In this document: positions 14,510 through 22,347 of the stretch, one piece after another | Layout of the letters: the number at the start of each line of letters is the position of its first letter | Position numbering within the stretch: the stretch's first letter is position 1 | Origin: a virus | Reading direction: 5' to 3' (one strand) | IMG/VR virus record: IMGVR_UViG_3300035162_001131 | Location: 1 to 29,312 of that record | DNA: 29,312 nt | The notes under the pieces: model-generated | Seen by the model: only the letters and a program-made list of their open reading frames with translations | Told to the model about the DNA's origin: nothing | Database searches by the model: none | Position numbers and translations under genes: made by a program

Positions 14510-14851
14510 ATGATAGTATTAGAAAGCTCAAATAGCGCTCAAACATTTAGTTTTATACCACGCTCCTACACTTCAGGAACTACTTACAATGTTATAATAA
14601 CAAACGAATCTACAAACACTCAAGTATCAAATTTTACTACTACTTCGTTTGTTGCTCAAGATTACTATTACAATTACACAAATACGTTTTCCCTTATTCA
14701 AGATGTTATGTACTTACTTGAAATTAAAGAAGGGGCTAATACAATTTATAAGGATAAAATCTTTTGCACTAATCAAGCGGTTTCTGCTTATAGTGTAAAC
14801 AATGGAACTTATACAGAACATAATATAGATGATGACTTTATAATATTATAA
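14510..14851 (+). CDS. Small structural protein preceding the portal
   Basis: 113 residues from ATG at 14510. A longer in-frame TTG start at 14450 would run through the tail tube terminator, so I reject it. The protein is beta-rich: MIVLESSNSAQTFSFIPRSY, then SGTTYNVIITNESTNTQV and a Tyr/Asn-rich centre. The last residues (HNIDDDFIIL) end 1 nt inside the portal gene. I recall short proteins with the same FxFIPRxY start next to flavobacterial portal or baseplate genes; a minor virion protein role is likely but unproven. Confidence 0.6.
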   Translation: MIVLESSNSAQTFSFIPRSYTSGTTYNVIITNESTNTQVSNFTTTSFVAQDYYYNYTNTFSLIQDVMYLLEIKEGANTIYKDKIFCTNQAVSAYSVNNGTYTEHNIDDDFIIL

Positions 14852-16608
14852 TGGCAAGAAATAACAACAAAGAAGGTGGTCTTCATGTAATTAGTTTATC
14901 TAGTTACAATAAACCAGAAATTACAGAAGACAAAAGAAAAAACTGGATAAACTATGGCTCAGATAATGACTACTATTCTTATTTAATAAAACTTTTTACA
15001 GAAAGCACAACTAACAACGCTATTATTAATGGGGTTTCTTCAATGATATATGGTAAAGGATTAGATGCTTTAGACAGTAGTACAAAGACAGAAGAATATG
15101 CTGCAATGCGTTCTATATTTTCTAACGATTGTTTGCGTAAGGTTTCTTTAGATTTAAAACTATTAGGAGAAGGGAGTTTTCAAATTCTTTACAAAGACAA
15201 AAGAGTATATAAAGCAGAACACTTTCCACGTCAAACATTACGAGCGGAGAAATGCAACGAAGAAGGGCAAATAGAAGCTTACTACTACTATCATGATTGG
15301 GTTAATATTCTACCTGCTGATAAACCTAAACGAATTGCATCATTTGGATTTGGTAACGGTGCAGAGCCTGAAATTAAAATAGCTAAACGATACGTTTCTG
15401 GCTATGATTATTATTGCCCTGTAGATTACCAAGGGGGTATAGCTTATGCAGAACTGGAATCAGAGGTTTCGGATTATTTAATTAATGATGTTCAAAACGG
15501 CTTCAGCGGAACTAAGGTAGTAAACTTCAACAATGGAATACCAGACCAAGACCAACAATTAAGCATCAAAAACGATGTGATGCGTAAGCTTACAGGAAGC
15601 CGAGGAGAAAAGGTAATTATAGCTTTTAATAATAACGCTGAAAGTAAGACTACAATCGATGATGTGCCTTTAAACGATGCACCTGCACATTATGAATATC
15701 TTTCTACCGAATGCTCAAACAAATTAATGGTTGCCCACCGTATTACTTCGCCTTTACTTTTAGGAATAAGAACTGGCAACTCTGGACTGGGAAATAATGC
15801 TGATGAAATTAAAACGGCTTCCCTCCTATTTAACAACGTTACTATAAGACCATATCAAGACCTTTTAATAGATGCTATTGATGATATATTAGCTTTTAAT
15901 GGTATATCATTGAAGCTCTATTTTAAGACCCTACAACCGCTTGAATTTATTGATACCGATAATGCCATTACAGACGAGGCTAGAGAGGAAGAAACAGGCG
16001 TTAAACTGGCTAAGGAGGCTTCTTTTAATGATGATGAAATGTTTGAGCTATTAAGTGAGTTTGGAGAGGAAGAAAACCTTGATGAATGGGAGCTAGTAGA
16101 TGAAAGGGAAGTAGACTATGAGCAAGAAGAAGCGCTAGATAAAATGATAGGATTAGCAAGTTCAGGGCAAGCTCTACCTAACACAAAATCAAAACAAGAT
16201 AAACAAGTCAATGGTGTTCAATTTAAGGTTAGATATAAATATAGCCCAAATTCAACATCAAGTAACAGTAGAGCCTTTTGCAAATTAATGGTAGGCTCTA
16301 ATAAACTCTACAGAAAAGAAGATATTATTAAAATGGGTGATAGACCTGTAAATAAAGGATGGGGTGCTAATGGAGCAGCCACTTATTCCGTTTGGTTCTA
16401 TAAGGGCGGTGGAGACTGTAACCATAAATGGTTGCGCCAGACTTTTAAAGGTAAAACTGAAGGCAATTTAAAAAACCTAGCTCCAAATATATCGACAGGT
16501 AAAGCAAGAAAGGAAGGATTTAATCCTGTAAATGAAAAAGAGGTTTCTATGAAGCCTAAAGATATGCCTTATCAAGGTTTTTTACCAACTAATAAAAGAT
16601 TTCAATAA
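14851..16608 (+). CDS. Portal protein with C-terminal extension
   Basis: 585 residues. The portal core is visible: INYGSDNDYYSYLIKLFTES near the N-terminus, VSLDLKLLGEGSFQILYKDK, then HFPRQTLRAEKC, LSTECSNKLMVAHRITSPLL and GLGNNADEIKTASLLFNN, a standard portal block. The portal forms the dodecameric DNA channel at one capsid vertex and docks the terminase. Residues 458-585 are an additional domain, FKVRYKYSPNSTSSNSRAFC, with a TYSVWFYKGGGDCNHKWLRQ motif (C523, H525). Similar tails occur, from memory, in other Bacteroidetes phage head proteins. A maturation or DNA-related role for this extension is possible. Confidence 0.8.
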   Translation: MARNNNKEGGLHVISLSSYNKPEITEDKRKNWINYGSDNDYYSYLIKLFTESTTNNAIINGVSSMIYGKGLDALDSSTKTEEYAAMRSIFSNDCLRKVSLDLKLLGEGSFQILYKDKRVYKAEHFPRQTLRAEKCNEEGQIEAYYYYHDWVNILPADKPKRIASFGFGNGAEPEIKIAKRYVSGYDYYCPVDYQGGIAYAELESEVSDYLINDVQNGFSGTKVVNFNNGIPDQDQQLSIKNDVMRKLTGSRGEKVIIAFNNNAESKTTIDDVPLNDAPAHYEYLSTECSNKLMVAHRITSPLLLGIRTGNSGLGNNADEIKTASLLFNNVTIRPYQDLLIDAIDDILAFNGISLKLYFKTLQPLEFIDTDNAITDEAREEETGVKLAKEASFNDDEMFELLSEFGEEENLDEWELVDEREVDYEQEEALDKMIGLASSGQALPNTKSKQDKQVNGVQFKVRYKYSPNSTSSNSRAFCKLMVGSNKLYRKEDIIKMGDRPVNKGWGANGAATYSVWFYKGGGDCNHKWLRQTFKGKTEGNLKNLAPNISTGKARKEGFNPVNEKEVSMKPKDMPYQGFLPTNKRFQ

Positions 16609-17108
16609 TGGCAGAAGCACTATTAATAGGTAGAAAAAACATAGTAAAATTTACTTCTATGTCAGGCGGGGTCGATACGGATAAGTTTATTCAATATGTA
16701 AAAATTGCACAAGACAAACACGCTCAAGGATTTTTAGGTACTGATTTATTTGAGGCTATACAAGCAAAGATAATAGCAGGTAATCTAACAGGGGATTATT
16801 TAGCCCTAGTAAATGACTGGGTAGCTCCTGCGTTAATTCATTGGTCGATGGTAGAATACTTGCCTTTTGCAGCATACACGATTGCAAATAAAGGGATATA
16901 TAGACAATCATCTGAAAACGCAGACAATGCTTCTAAAGATGAAGTAGATTTTTTAATGGAAAAGGAAAGAGATACAGCACAATATTACACAACTAGATTA
17001 ATAGACCATCTGAGCTTTAATAATTCTAAATATCCAGAGTACAATTCTAATAATAACGATGATGTATTTCCTGATAGGCAGGCAAATTTTAGTGGATGGG
17101 TACTTTAA
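16608..17108 (+). CDS. Head-tail connector/adaptor protein
   Basis: 166 residues, mostly helical. Key segments are FIQYVKIAQDKHAQGFLGTD, LFEAIQAKIIAGNLTGDYLA, and VAPALIHWSMVEYLPFAAYT followed by a Ser/Asn-rich linker and a final helix, the layout of gp6/gp15-type adaptors that sit under the portal and receive the tail. I recall this family from flavobacterial phages (DUF6712-like). It starts 1 nt into the portal stop and its C-terminal 13 nt overlap the next tiny gene. The call relies on helix pattern plus context. Confidence 0.65.
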   Translation: MAEALLIGRKNIVKFTSMSGGVDTDKFIQYVKIAQDKHAQGFLGTDLFEAIQAKIIAGNLTGDYLALVNDWVAPALIHWSMVEYLPFAAYTIANKGIYRQSSENADNASKDEVDFLMEKERDTAQYYTTRLIDHLSFNNSKYPEYNSNNNDDVFPDRQANFSGWVL

Positions 17109-17206
17109 AGAAAAAATATAAGCCTAAACAGGAGAATGTAACAAAACTTACTAGATACCTAAAAAGGGAATATAATAAAAAAATAAAAATATACAAGTAT
17201 GTCTAA
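17096..17206 (+). CDS. Very small basic protein between connector and tail fibre
   Basis: 36 residues, MGTLKKKYKPKQENVTKLTR then a Lys/Tyr-rich end. About 40 percent of residues are Lys or Arg. It overlaps the connector gene by 13 nt and the tail fibre gene by 8 nt (ATGTCTAA), so it bridges both. The arrangement argues for a translated gene, but with such low complexity it could also be a translational coupling device without a functional product. No family recognised. Confidence 0.45.
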   Translation: MGTLKKKYKPKQENVTKLTRYLKREYNKKIKIYKYV

Positions 17207-19967
17207 AAATGATGTAAATATTGGAGCATCCCCTGACGATGGTAATGGAGACCCGTTAAGAACAGCATTTAATAAGTTAAATAATACGTTAGCAGAAGTA
17301 TATTCAGGCTTAGGAAATGGAAGCGATTTAAGTTTATCATTAACCTCTAATGGTATTTTGAATGTTACTACTAAAGTAACATCTACTGCAACGGTAACAA
17401 CTGATGCTGCAACTACGTTAACTACAAAGGGCTATGTAGATTCACAATTTAACACCGCTGATACATTACCCGAAGTATTAACAAGGGGAAACACCACAGG
17501 AGGCTCAGATATCGCAGTTTCAGCAGATGATGACATTACCTTTACCGATTCTAGTGAAGCTATATTCGGAAGTGACGCAGATTTAAAAATCTATCACAAT
17601 GGGACAAATGCAAAAATAGTTAACTCAACAGGAGACCTAAATATTTCAGGTGCTGATGTTAATATAAGTAGTGGAAAACTAGACGTAGTAAATACAACTG
17701 GTGAACTAGCGCTCCAAGTAACGGGAGGAACTACAGACACTTCAGGGAATTTTGCTACAGAGATAAGAATTAGAGGTAATAAAGCCAACAACGCAACAGC
17801 TAGAAATGTTGGCGGTGTTAAGTGGTACAACAATGAGGTTGGAGCTACTGATCCTGATGATGATGAAATTGCGTCTATTATTGTAGATCAGACCGCGGGG
17901 GGAAGTGCTGAAGCAGAGATCGAATTTAACGTGTTGCACTGTGATAGTATGAACGAGCGTATGCGTATTTTTTCAAATGGTAAAATTAAATTCAACGCTT
18001 ATGAAAACACCGATTTAACAGGAACGCCTACATATATACTAGGTACAACTGTTACTGGTGACGTGGTTAAAGTATTAGGCTCTGATATACCTTTAGATTA
18101 CTTACCACTTGCAGGTGGAGCGCTTACAGGTGCTTTAACAGGTACATCAGCAACTTTTACAGGAAGTGTTAGTGCAACAGGTGTAATATTTGCAAATAGA
18201 ACTTTAGAAGTTTTAGGGCAAAATTTAACACACGGAGCAAGTAGGATAAAAATTTGTCAAGAAAATACAAATAAAAGTCAAATAAGATATTATGGAGCAG
18301 ATGCTTCAACTAAAGGGAGTTTAGAATTTATAGCTTCTACTTCAGATGGAAGTTCATTTGTTACACCCTTATCAATAGACAGTTCTGGAAACGCAGCTTT
18401 TGCAGGAAACACAAATATTTCAGGAAGCCTTGGAGTGGGAATGACTACTGCTCCTAGTGCTAAGTTAAGTATATCAAAGGCAAATTTCTCTACTAATTTT
18501 ACATCTGCTGATGCATATATTAGACTTGGGAAATTTGAAAATGGTAATAATGAATATCAGTTTATCGGTTTTGGGTACAATGACAACTCAGCAGCACAAG
18601 TACCTGCTTATTTTGGTTTTCAACAAACAGGTGCTGGTAATTATTCAAATGGAGCGTTAGTTTTTGGAACAAGAAATGTAACAACAGATACTGCTCCTAC
18701 AGAAAGATTAAGAATAGACAGTTCTGGAAACTCAACTTTTGCAGGTCAAAGTGGATCAACTACAGGTACAGGCGCAGTTTATGTTAACAATGCGGATGAC
18801 GCATTTGCTTTAGTAATTAATAATGCAGGCACTTCAAATCAAAATGATAGAGGTGTATTTGATGCAAGGGTAGGAACTACCTCCGTGTTTAGAATTAATA
18901 ATAGCGGCAACGTCGGTATCGGAATAATTAATCCTTCTATAAGGCTAGCAGTAGCATCGCCTAGTGATACGAGTGTTGTTTTAGGTGCGCACTATTCTTC
19001 TACAAACACTAATATGTTTTTTCAAGTAGGAATAAATTCTAATGATGGCTATTTAAATTTAAGGAATAGTAGTGCTAGCACAACTGTTCATATAAACTCT
19101 GACGGAAATTCATACTTCAACGGAGGCAACGTTGGGATTAACGTGACTGATCCTGATGCTCAACTAGAAATAGTAAATAGTTTGGGTGGTTCAACTAGGT
19201 TGGGATATTCGGGAGGTAGTGACAGTTATTTTGATTCAGAAAACTTTTATGTCAGATCAGGGAACGGAAATACAAATAAATTTGTTATTAACTCCAGCGG
19301 CAACGTCGGAATCGGTTCGACTAGTCCTTCTGCTTTATTAGAAATTCAAACACTAGGTACAACTGGTTCTCAAGATTTCCAAATTTTTAGTAGAGGAGTA
19401 AGTCCTAATTATGAGGTTTTTAAAATATCAAGATCAGCAGGAAATACAGAACTTTTAGCTAATCAAAATTTAACTTTAAGTGCTGATTATGATGCCAACC
19501 ATACTTCAGTAGATTCTAATATAATATTTAAAACTGACAACGCAGAAAAAATGCGTATTCTATCTTCTGGTGGAATAACCTTTAACGGTGACACTTCTAC
19601 ATCAAACGCTTTAGATGATTACGAAGAAGGCACTTGGACTCCATCGTTTACTCAATTAACGGGTAACGGTGCAGCTACTGCAACTTTAACAGGAACATAT
19701 ACTAAGATTGGCAATCAAGTATTTTATACCGCTAAAGTTGATCCTGAAACTGGTCTAGACATTGCAACCTTAGCAGGAAATACACGCATTACCAACTTGC
19801 CTTTTGCGGTAGGAGGGGCATCATCTGCATCTGGTGGTGCGGGAAGAGAAGCGGGTCTAGTGGTAGAAGGAGGAATGTTTAATAGGGCAACAACAACACA
19901 AGCGTGGTGTCCAACCATATCTCTCACGAGTCAAATATTTGTTATGTCGGGGACTTATACCGTATAA
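17199..19967 (+). CDS. Long tail fibre protein
   Basis: 922 residues, Ser/Thr/Asn/Gly-rich. It begins with SKNDVNIGASPDDGNGDPLR, a common N-terminus of phage fibres that attach to the tail. Then comes LPLAGGALTGALTGTSATFT (about residue 300), a widespread fibre linker. Residues 400-800 hold repeated blocks of the type 'IDSSGN..F.G', 'NNSGNVGIGxxxPS' and 'LRNSSAS', likely trimeric beta-helix turns. The C-terminus, DDYEEGTWTPSFTQLTGNGA then TGTYTKIGNQVFYTAKV, is a receptor-binding head found on many fibres. The protein should recognise the host surface. It is the largest gene in the window. Confidence 0.8.
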   Translation: MSKNDVNIGASPDDGNGDPLRTAFNKLNNTLAEVYSGLGNGSDLSLSLTSNGILNVTTKVTSTATVTTDAATTLTTKGYVDSQFNTADTLPEVLTRGNTTGGSDIAVSADDDITFTDSSEAIFGSDADLKIYHNGTNAKIVNSTGDLNISGADVNISSGKLDVVNTTGELALQVTGGTTDTSGNFATEIRIRGNKANNATARNVGGVKWYNNEVGATDPDDDEIASIIVDQTAGGSAEAEIEFNVLHCDSMNERMRIFSNGKIKFNAYENTDLTGTPTYILGTTVTGDVVKVLGSDIPLDYLPLAGGALTGALTGTSATFTGSVSATGVIFANRTLEVLGQNLTHGASRIKICQENTNKSQIRYYGADASTKGSLEFIASTSDGSSFVTPLSIDSSGNAAFAGNTNISGSLGVGMTTAPSAKLSISKANFSTNFTSADAYIRLGKFENGNNEYQFIGFGYNDNSAAQVPAYFGFQQTGAGNYSNGALVFGTRNVTTDTAPTERLRIDSSGNSTFAGQSGSTTGTGAVYVNNADDAFALVINNAGTSNQNDRGVFDARVGTTSVFRINNSGNVGIGIINPSIRLAVASPSDTSVVLGAHYSSTNTNMFFQVGINSNDGYLNLRNSSASTTVHINSDGNSYFNGGNVGINVTDPDAQLEIVNSLGGSTRLGYSGGSDSYFDSENFYVRSGNGNTNKFVINSSGNVGIGSTSPSALLEIQTLGTTGSQDFQIFSRGVSPNYEVFKISRSAGNTELLANQNLTLSADYDANHTSVDSNIIFKTDNAEKMRILSSGGITFNGDTSTSNALDDYEEGTWTPSFTQLTGNGAATATLTGTYTKIGNQVFYTAKVDPETGLDIATLAGNTRITNLPFAVGGASSASGGAGREAGLVVEGGMFNRATTTQAWCPTISLTSQIFVMSGTYTV
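18903..19315 (+). repeat. Repeated 20-bp GC-rich block within the tail fibre gene
   Basis: AGCGGCAACGTCGGTATCGG (18903-18922) and AGCGGCAACGTCGGAATCGG (19296-19315) differ at one base and encode the SGNVGIG turn. Their GC content and codons (GGC, GTC, ATC) stand out against the A/T-rich surroundings. Another repeated stretch, ATAGACAGTTCTGGAAAC, occurs at 18375-18392 and 18714-18731. Such repeats can mediate shuffling of receptor-binding segments. Confidence 0.65.
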
Positions 19968-19984
19968 AATAAATTATAAAAATA

Positions 19985-20004
19985 CATCCAGTGGATTCTG
20001 GGTG
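19985..20004 (+). terminator. Hairpin after the tail fibre gene
   Basis: CATCCAG (19985-19991) pairs with CTGGGTG (19998-20004) with one wobble and a 6-nt loop. There is no T tract behind it, so it may be an mRNA stabilising or processing hairpin rather than a terminator. Confidence 0.3.
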
Positions 20005-20030
20005 CGGACAAATAAATAAATAATAATAAA

Positions 20031-20267
20031 ATGAGTTTATCTAAAAGAAGAGTACAAGACAAAATTGAAATAGTAGGAAATTTTAAAACAATTCAAATAA
20101 GATACAGCGATGAAATTGTTGAAGATGGAGCTGTTATTTCACAATCGTATCACAGGGATGTAGTTGAATGCGGAAATTTTAACAAAGCAGACGAACATAA
20201 CGTGAGAGCAATTGCAGACCTGTATTGGACAGAAGAACTAATTGAACTTTATAATGAACAAGAATAA
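20031..20267 (+). CDS. Small conserved phage protein after the fibre
   Basis: 78 residues, acidic. It contains FKTIQIRYSDEIVEDGAVIS, QSYHRDVVECGNFNK and an IADLYWTEELIELY end. From memory, small proteins with a 'xx.EDGxxISxSxHRxVV.PG' pattern follow tail fibres in marine phages and environmental contigs. Function unknown; a fibre chaperone or hinge protein would fit the position. Start ATG is preceded by an AAATAATAATAAA stretch. Confidence 0.6.
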   Translation: MSLSKRRVQDKIEIVGNFKTIQIRYSDEIVEDGAVISQSYHRDVVECGNFNKADEHNVRAIADLYWTEELIELYNEQE

Positions 20268-20277
20268 CTAAAACAAA

Positions 20278-20616
20278 ATGGCAACAACTTACACTTGGAA
20301 TGTATCAACAGTAGACACTTATCCAACACACACAGACGAAAACGATGTAACCGAAAACGATGTAATCTTTAACGTGCATTGGCGAATGAGTGCAGATGAC
20401 GAAACTAATCAATCTGGGTCTATTGGTACTATAGCATTAAGCACTTCGGACGTTTCTTCTTTTACTGATTTTGATTCAGTAACGGCTAGCGATGTTGAAG
20501 GCTGGGTAATTTCCGCAATGGGTGACGAGCGGGTGCAATCAATTAAAGATGGTTTACAGAATCAACTTGATGAAATAGCAACTCCGACAGTAGTAACAAG
20601 ACAACTAGAAGCATAA
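20278..20616 (+). CDS. Small tail-associated hypothetical (DUF7936-like)
   Basis: 112 residues, acidic. The opening TTYTWNVSTVDTYPTHTDEN and VIFNVHWRMSA is distinctive and familiar from small proteins encoded downstream of fibres in marine phages. The C-terminal half (SDVEGWVISAMGDERVQSIK) is a helix with conserved glycine/tryptophan. I recall the domain name only tentatively. The gene follows the previous stop by 10 nt. A role in fibre assembly or as a minor tail protein is plausible. Confidence 0.6.
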   Translation: MATTYTWNVSTVDTYPTHTDENDVTENDVIFNVHWRMSADDETNQSGSIGTIALSTSDVSSFTDFDSVTASDVEGWVISAMGDERVQSIKDGLQNQLDEIATPTVVTRQLEA

Positions 20617-20629
20617 CTAAATTAATAAT

Positions 20630-20872
20630 ATGAGCAAATTACAAGAAAAAGAGTTGATTGATTTAAAAGAATTGCAAACGAAAAAAGGCAATCTTCTTGC
20701 TGAGATTGGAGCTGTAGAAGCACACAAACATGGATATCTACAACTGCTAGATAGTCTAATTCAAGAACAGGAAAAGATTAAAAAGGAACTTGAAGAAAAA
20801 TATGGTGCTATTTCAATCAACCTTGAAGATGGTTCTTTTGAGGAAATAACTGAAGAAGATGGAAAATCTTAA
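20630..20872 (+). CDS. Small coiled-coil phage protein
   Basis: 80 residues. It is almost entirely a Lys/Glu/Leu helix (residues 3-55), followed by an EKYGAISINLEDGSFEEITE end that I recall from marine phage accessory genes. No membrane segment. It lies between the fibre accessory genes and the lysis cluster and overlaps the next small membrane-protein gene by 14 nt. Start uses ATG in a TTAATAATATG context that partly resembles the recurrent start motif. Function unknown. Confidence 0.6.
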   Translation: MSKLQEKELIDLKELQTKKGNLLAEIGAVEAHKHGYLQLLDSLIQEQEKIKKELEEKYGAISINLEDGSFEEITEEDGKS

Positions 20873-21005
20873 AATTTATGGGATAAATATAAGTGCAATG
20901 ATTTTTAGCGCTGTAAATGAGTTCAACCCTATACTTCAAAGCATAGTGTTGGTTTTGACAATAATTTATACAGCAGTAAACATATACAAGCAATTTAATA
21001 AATGA
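20859..21005 (+). CDS. Small single-span membrane protein
   Basis: 48 residues beginning MENLKIYGINISAMIF. A hydrophobic stretch at about residues 28-43 (QSIVLVLTIIYTAVNIY) forms one membrane span, with a short basic C-terminal end (KQFNK). It overlaps the previous gene by 14 nt and the next by 4 nt (ATGA), a coupled arrangement. Its position at the start of the lysis cluster suggests a holin-related or accessory membrane role, but single-span proteins of this size are hard to assign. Confidence 0.55.
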   Translation: MENLKIYGINISAMIFSAVNEFNPILQSIVLVLTIIYTAVNIYKQFNK

Positions 21006-21421
21006 ATTTACCAAAAAACGGTGTTGCGAGAGAATTACGTCACTACATAGGAAGTCTATTTATATTCTTACTGGTAATGGCTATCATATTTATATTAATG
21101 CAATACCCTGTTTTAGACACAAACAAGGAAGTTGTAATGATGTTGATTGGAACGATTAGCGCTTCTATTGGTATTGTTGTGAGTACAATTACAGGTGCTA
21201 AGCCAGACGATGTAAATGCTTTAAAAAGTAGTTTGGAGAAAAAAGAAAATCAAATCGAATTATTAGTTGCAGCAAAAGACAACCTAGAAGGTATGATAAT
21301 TGAATTGCAAAAACAGATGCTGGAAAATCAAGATAATGTAATGGATAAAATTATTCTTAAAGCTGCATTAGATTTTGACGATAGAGATGCTGCAAAAAAA
21401 AACTTAAACCCTAAAAAATGA
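21002..21421 (+). CDS. Two-span membrane protein with coiled coil, holin-like
   Basis: 139 residues. Two hydrophobic helices lie at about 17-35 (GSLFIFLLVMAIIFILM) and 44-64 (VVMMLIGTISASIGIVVSTI), followed by a charged coiled coil (about 70-112) and a basic tail. Two short spans plus a cytoplasmic helix fit class II holins or membrane proteins regulating lysis. The order with a peptidase and another holin-like gene downstream supports a lysis role. It overlaps both neighbours by 4 nt. Function by context only. Confidence 0.55.
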   Translation: MNLPKNGVARELRHYIGSLFIFLLVMAIIFILMQYPVLDTNKEVVMMLIGTISASIGIVVSTITGAKPDDVNALKSSLEKKENQIELLVAAKDNLEGMIIELQKQMLENQDNVMDKIILKAALDFDDRDAAKKNLNPKK

Positions 21422-21528
21422 AATACTTTTTAAATAAATGGAACTCTTACAGCCCACAGGGTCAAATGCTTTTAATTATTATCGGGCTTTGTTTGACTCA
21501 TATACTAATAACATTAATTACATATTAA
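21418..21528 (+). CDS. Very small membrane protein in lysis cluster
   Basis: 36 residues: MKYFLNKWNSYSPQGQ followed by a hydrophobic stretch, LLIIIGLCLTHILITLI. One membrane span with an N-terminal basic head, no lipobox. It starts inside the previous stop (ATGA overlap of 4 nt) and ends 1 nt before the peptidase gene, so it fits tightly. Possible spanin-like or accessory lysis role; no family recognised. Confidence 0.5.
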   Translation: MKYFLNKWNSYSPQGQMLLIIIGLCLTHILITLITY

Positions 21529-21529
21529 T

Positions 21530-21883
21530 ATGCTCCATTTTGAATTATCTGAATTTGATAGCCCCGATGAAAAAGGTAGTGGTAAATATATGCACGACCC
21601 ATTTTTACAAATGCTAGATGATGCACGTAGTATTGCTGGTATTACTTTTAAAATTAATAGTGGTTTTAGAACAAAAAGCAGAAATGAATCTTGCGGTGGA
21701 AAAATTAACAGCTCTCATTTGTTTGGATATGCTGCGGATATTCATTGTACAGATTCAAGAAGTAGATTTATTATAATTGATGCACTTACAAAAGCAGGAT
21801 TTAATAGAATTGGAATAGGAAATACATTTATTCATGTGGATAACGACCCTGATAAGGATAGAAACGTTTCTTGGGTTTACTAA
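21530..21883 (+). CDS. M15 peptidase, endolysin
   Basis: 117 residues. The zinc site is clear: SSHLFGYAADIH gives H63 and D70, and FIHVD gives H102. Upstream, FKINSGFRTKSRN resembles the substrate-cleft loop. This matches the compact Peptidase_M15 D-Ala-D-Ala / L-Ala-D-Glu family used by phages to cut peptidoglycan cross-links. No signal peptide, so it needs a holin to reach the wall; candidates lie on both sides (21002 and 21930). The protein is close to the minimal family length. Confidence 0.85.
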   Translation: MLHFELSEFDSPDEKGSGKYMHDPFLQMLDDARSIAGITFKINSGFRTKSRNESCGGKINSSHLFGYAADIHCTDSRSRFIIIDALTKAGFNRIGIGNTFIHVDNDPDKDRNVSWVY

Positions 21884-21929
21884 TAATATAATGATGTGGA
21901 GTCATCGCTTATTAATCTAAATAAAGATA

Positions 21930-22346
21930 ATGAGCAAAAAGAAATTTAAAGACACAAAAGTAGGTCAGTTCTTACTAGAAAAAATCCCTAATATAGTAGG
22001 GTCAATTGCAGAAGATACGCCCGTAGGGAGCGTTATAAAGACCCTTATAGGAGGCTCTGAGATGAGCAATGCAGATAAGGAAATAGCTCTTAAAAAACTA
22101 GAGCAAGAAATACACGAATTTGATGGAATAACGAAGCGATGGGTTGCAGATTCACAAAGCGGTTCATGGCTTTCTCAGAACGTTAGACCGCTTACGCTTG
22201 CATTCTTAACGGTTGCTTTTGTAATTGGGTGGGGGTTGCAATTAGAGGGCTTAGATACCGTTAAATCTTTGTTACAGATTGTATTTATGGGCTACTTCGG
22301 AAGTCGAGGGTTTGAAAAGGTAATGGGTAATAATAAACACCAATAA
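21930..22346 (+). CDS. Phage holin (3TM-type family)
   Basis: 138 residues. The N-terminal half is a charged, helical region (residues 1-75), followed by WVADSQSGSWLSQNVRPLTL, a motif typical of the holin family that ends with two hydrophobic helices (about 88-104 and 110-124) and GYFGSRGFEKVMG. The protein would form the membrane hole releasing the endolysin. It lies 46 nt after the endolysin gene. Together with the 21002 gene this phage has two holin-like candidates, which could be holin and antiholin. Confidence 0.7.
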   Translation: MSKKKFKDTKVGQFLLEKIPNIVGSIAEDTPVGSVIKTLIGGSEMSNADKEIALKKLEQEIHEFDGITKRWVADSQSGSWLSQNVRPLTLAFLTVAFVIGWGLQLEGLDTVKSLLQIVFMGYFGSRGFEKVMGNNKHQ

Positions 22347-22347
22347 T

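Noticed and set aside
21884-21929. Short frame between endolysin and holin-like genes
   Set aside because: Only nine codons before a stop; too short to support as a gene.
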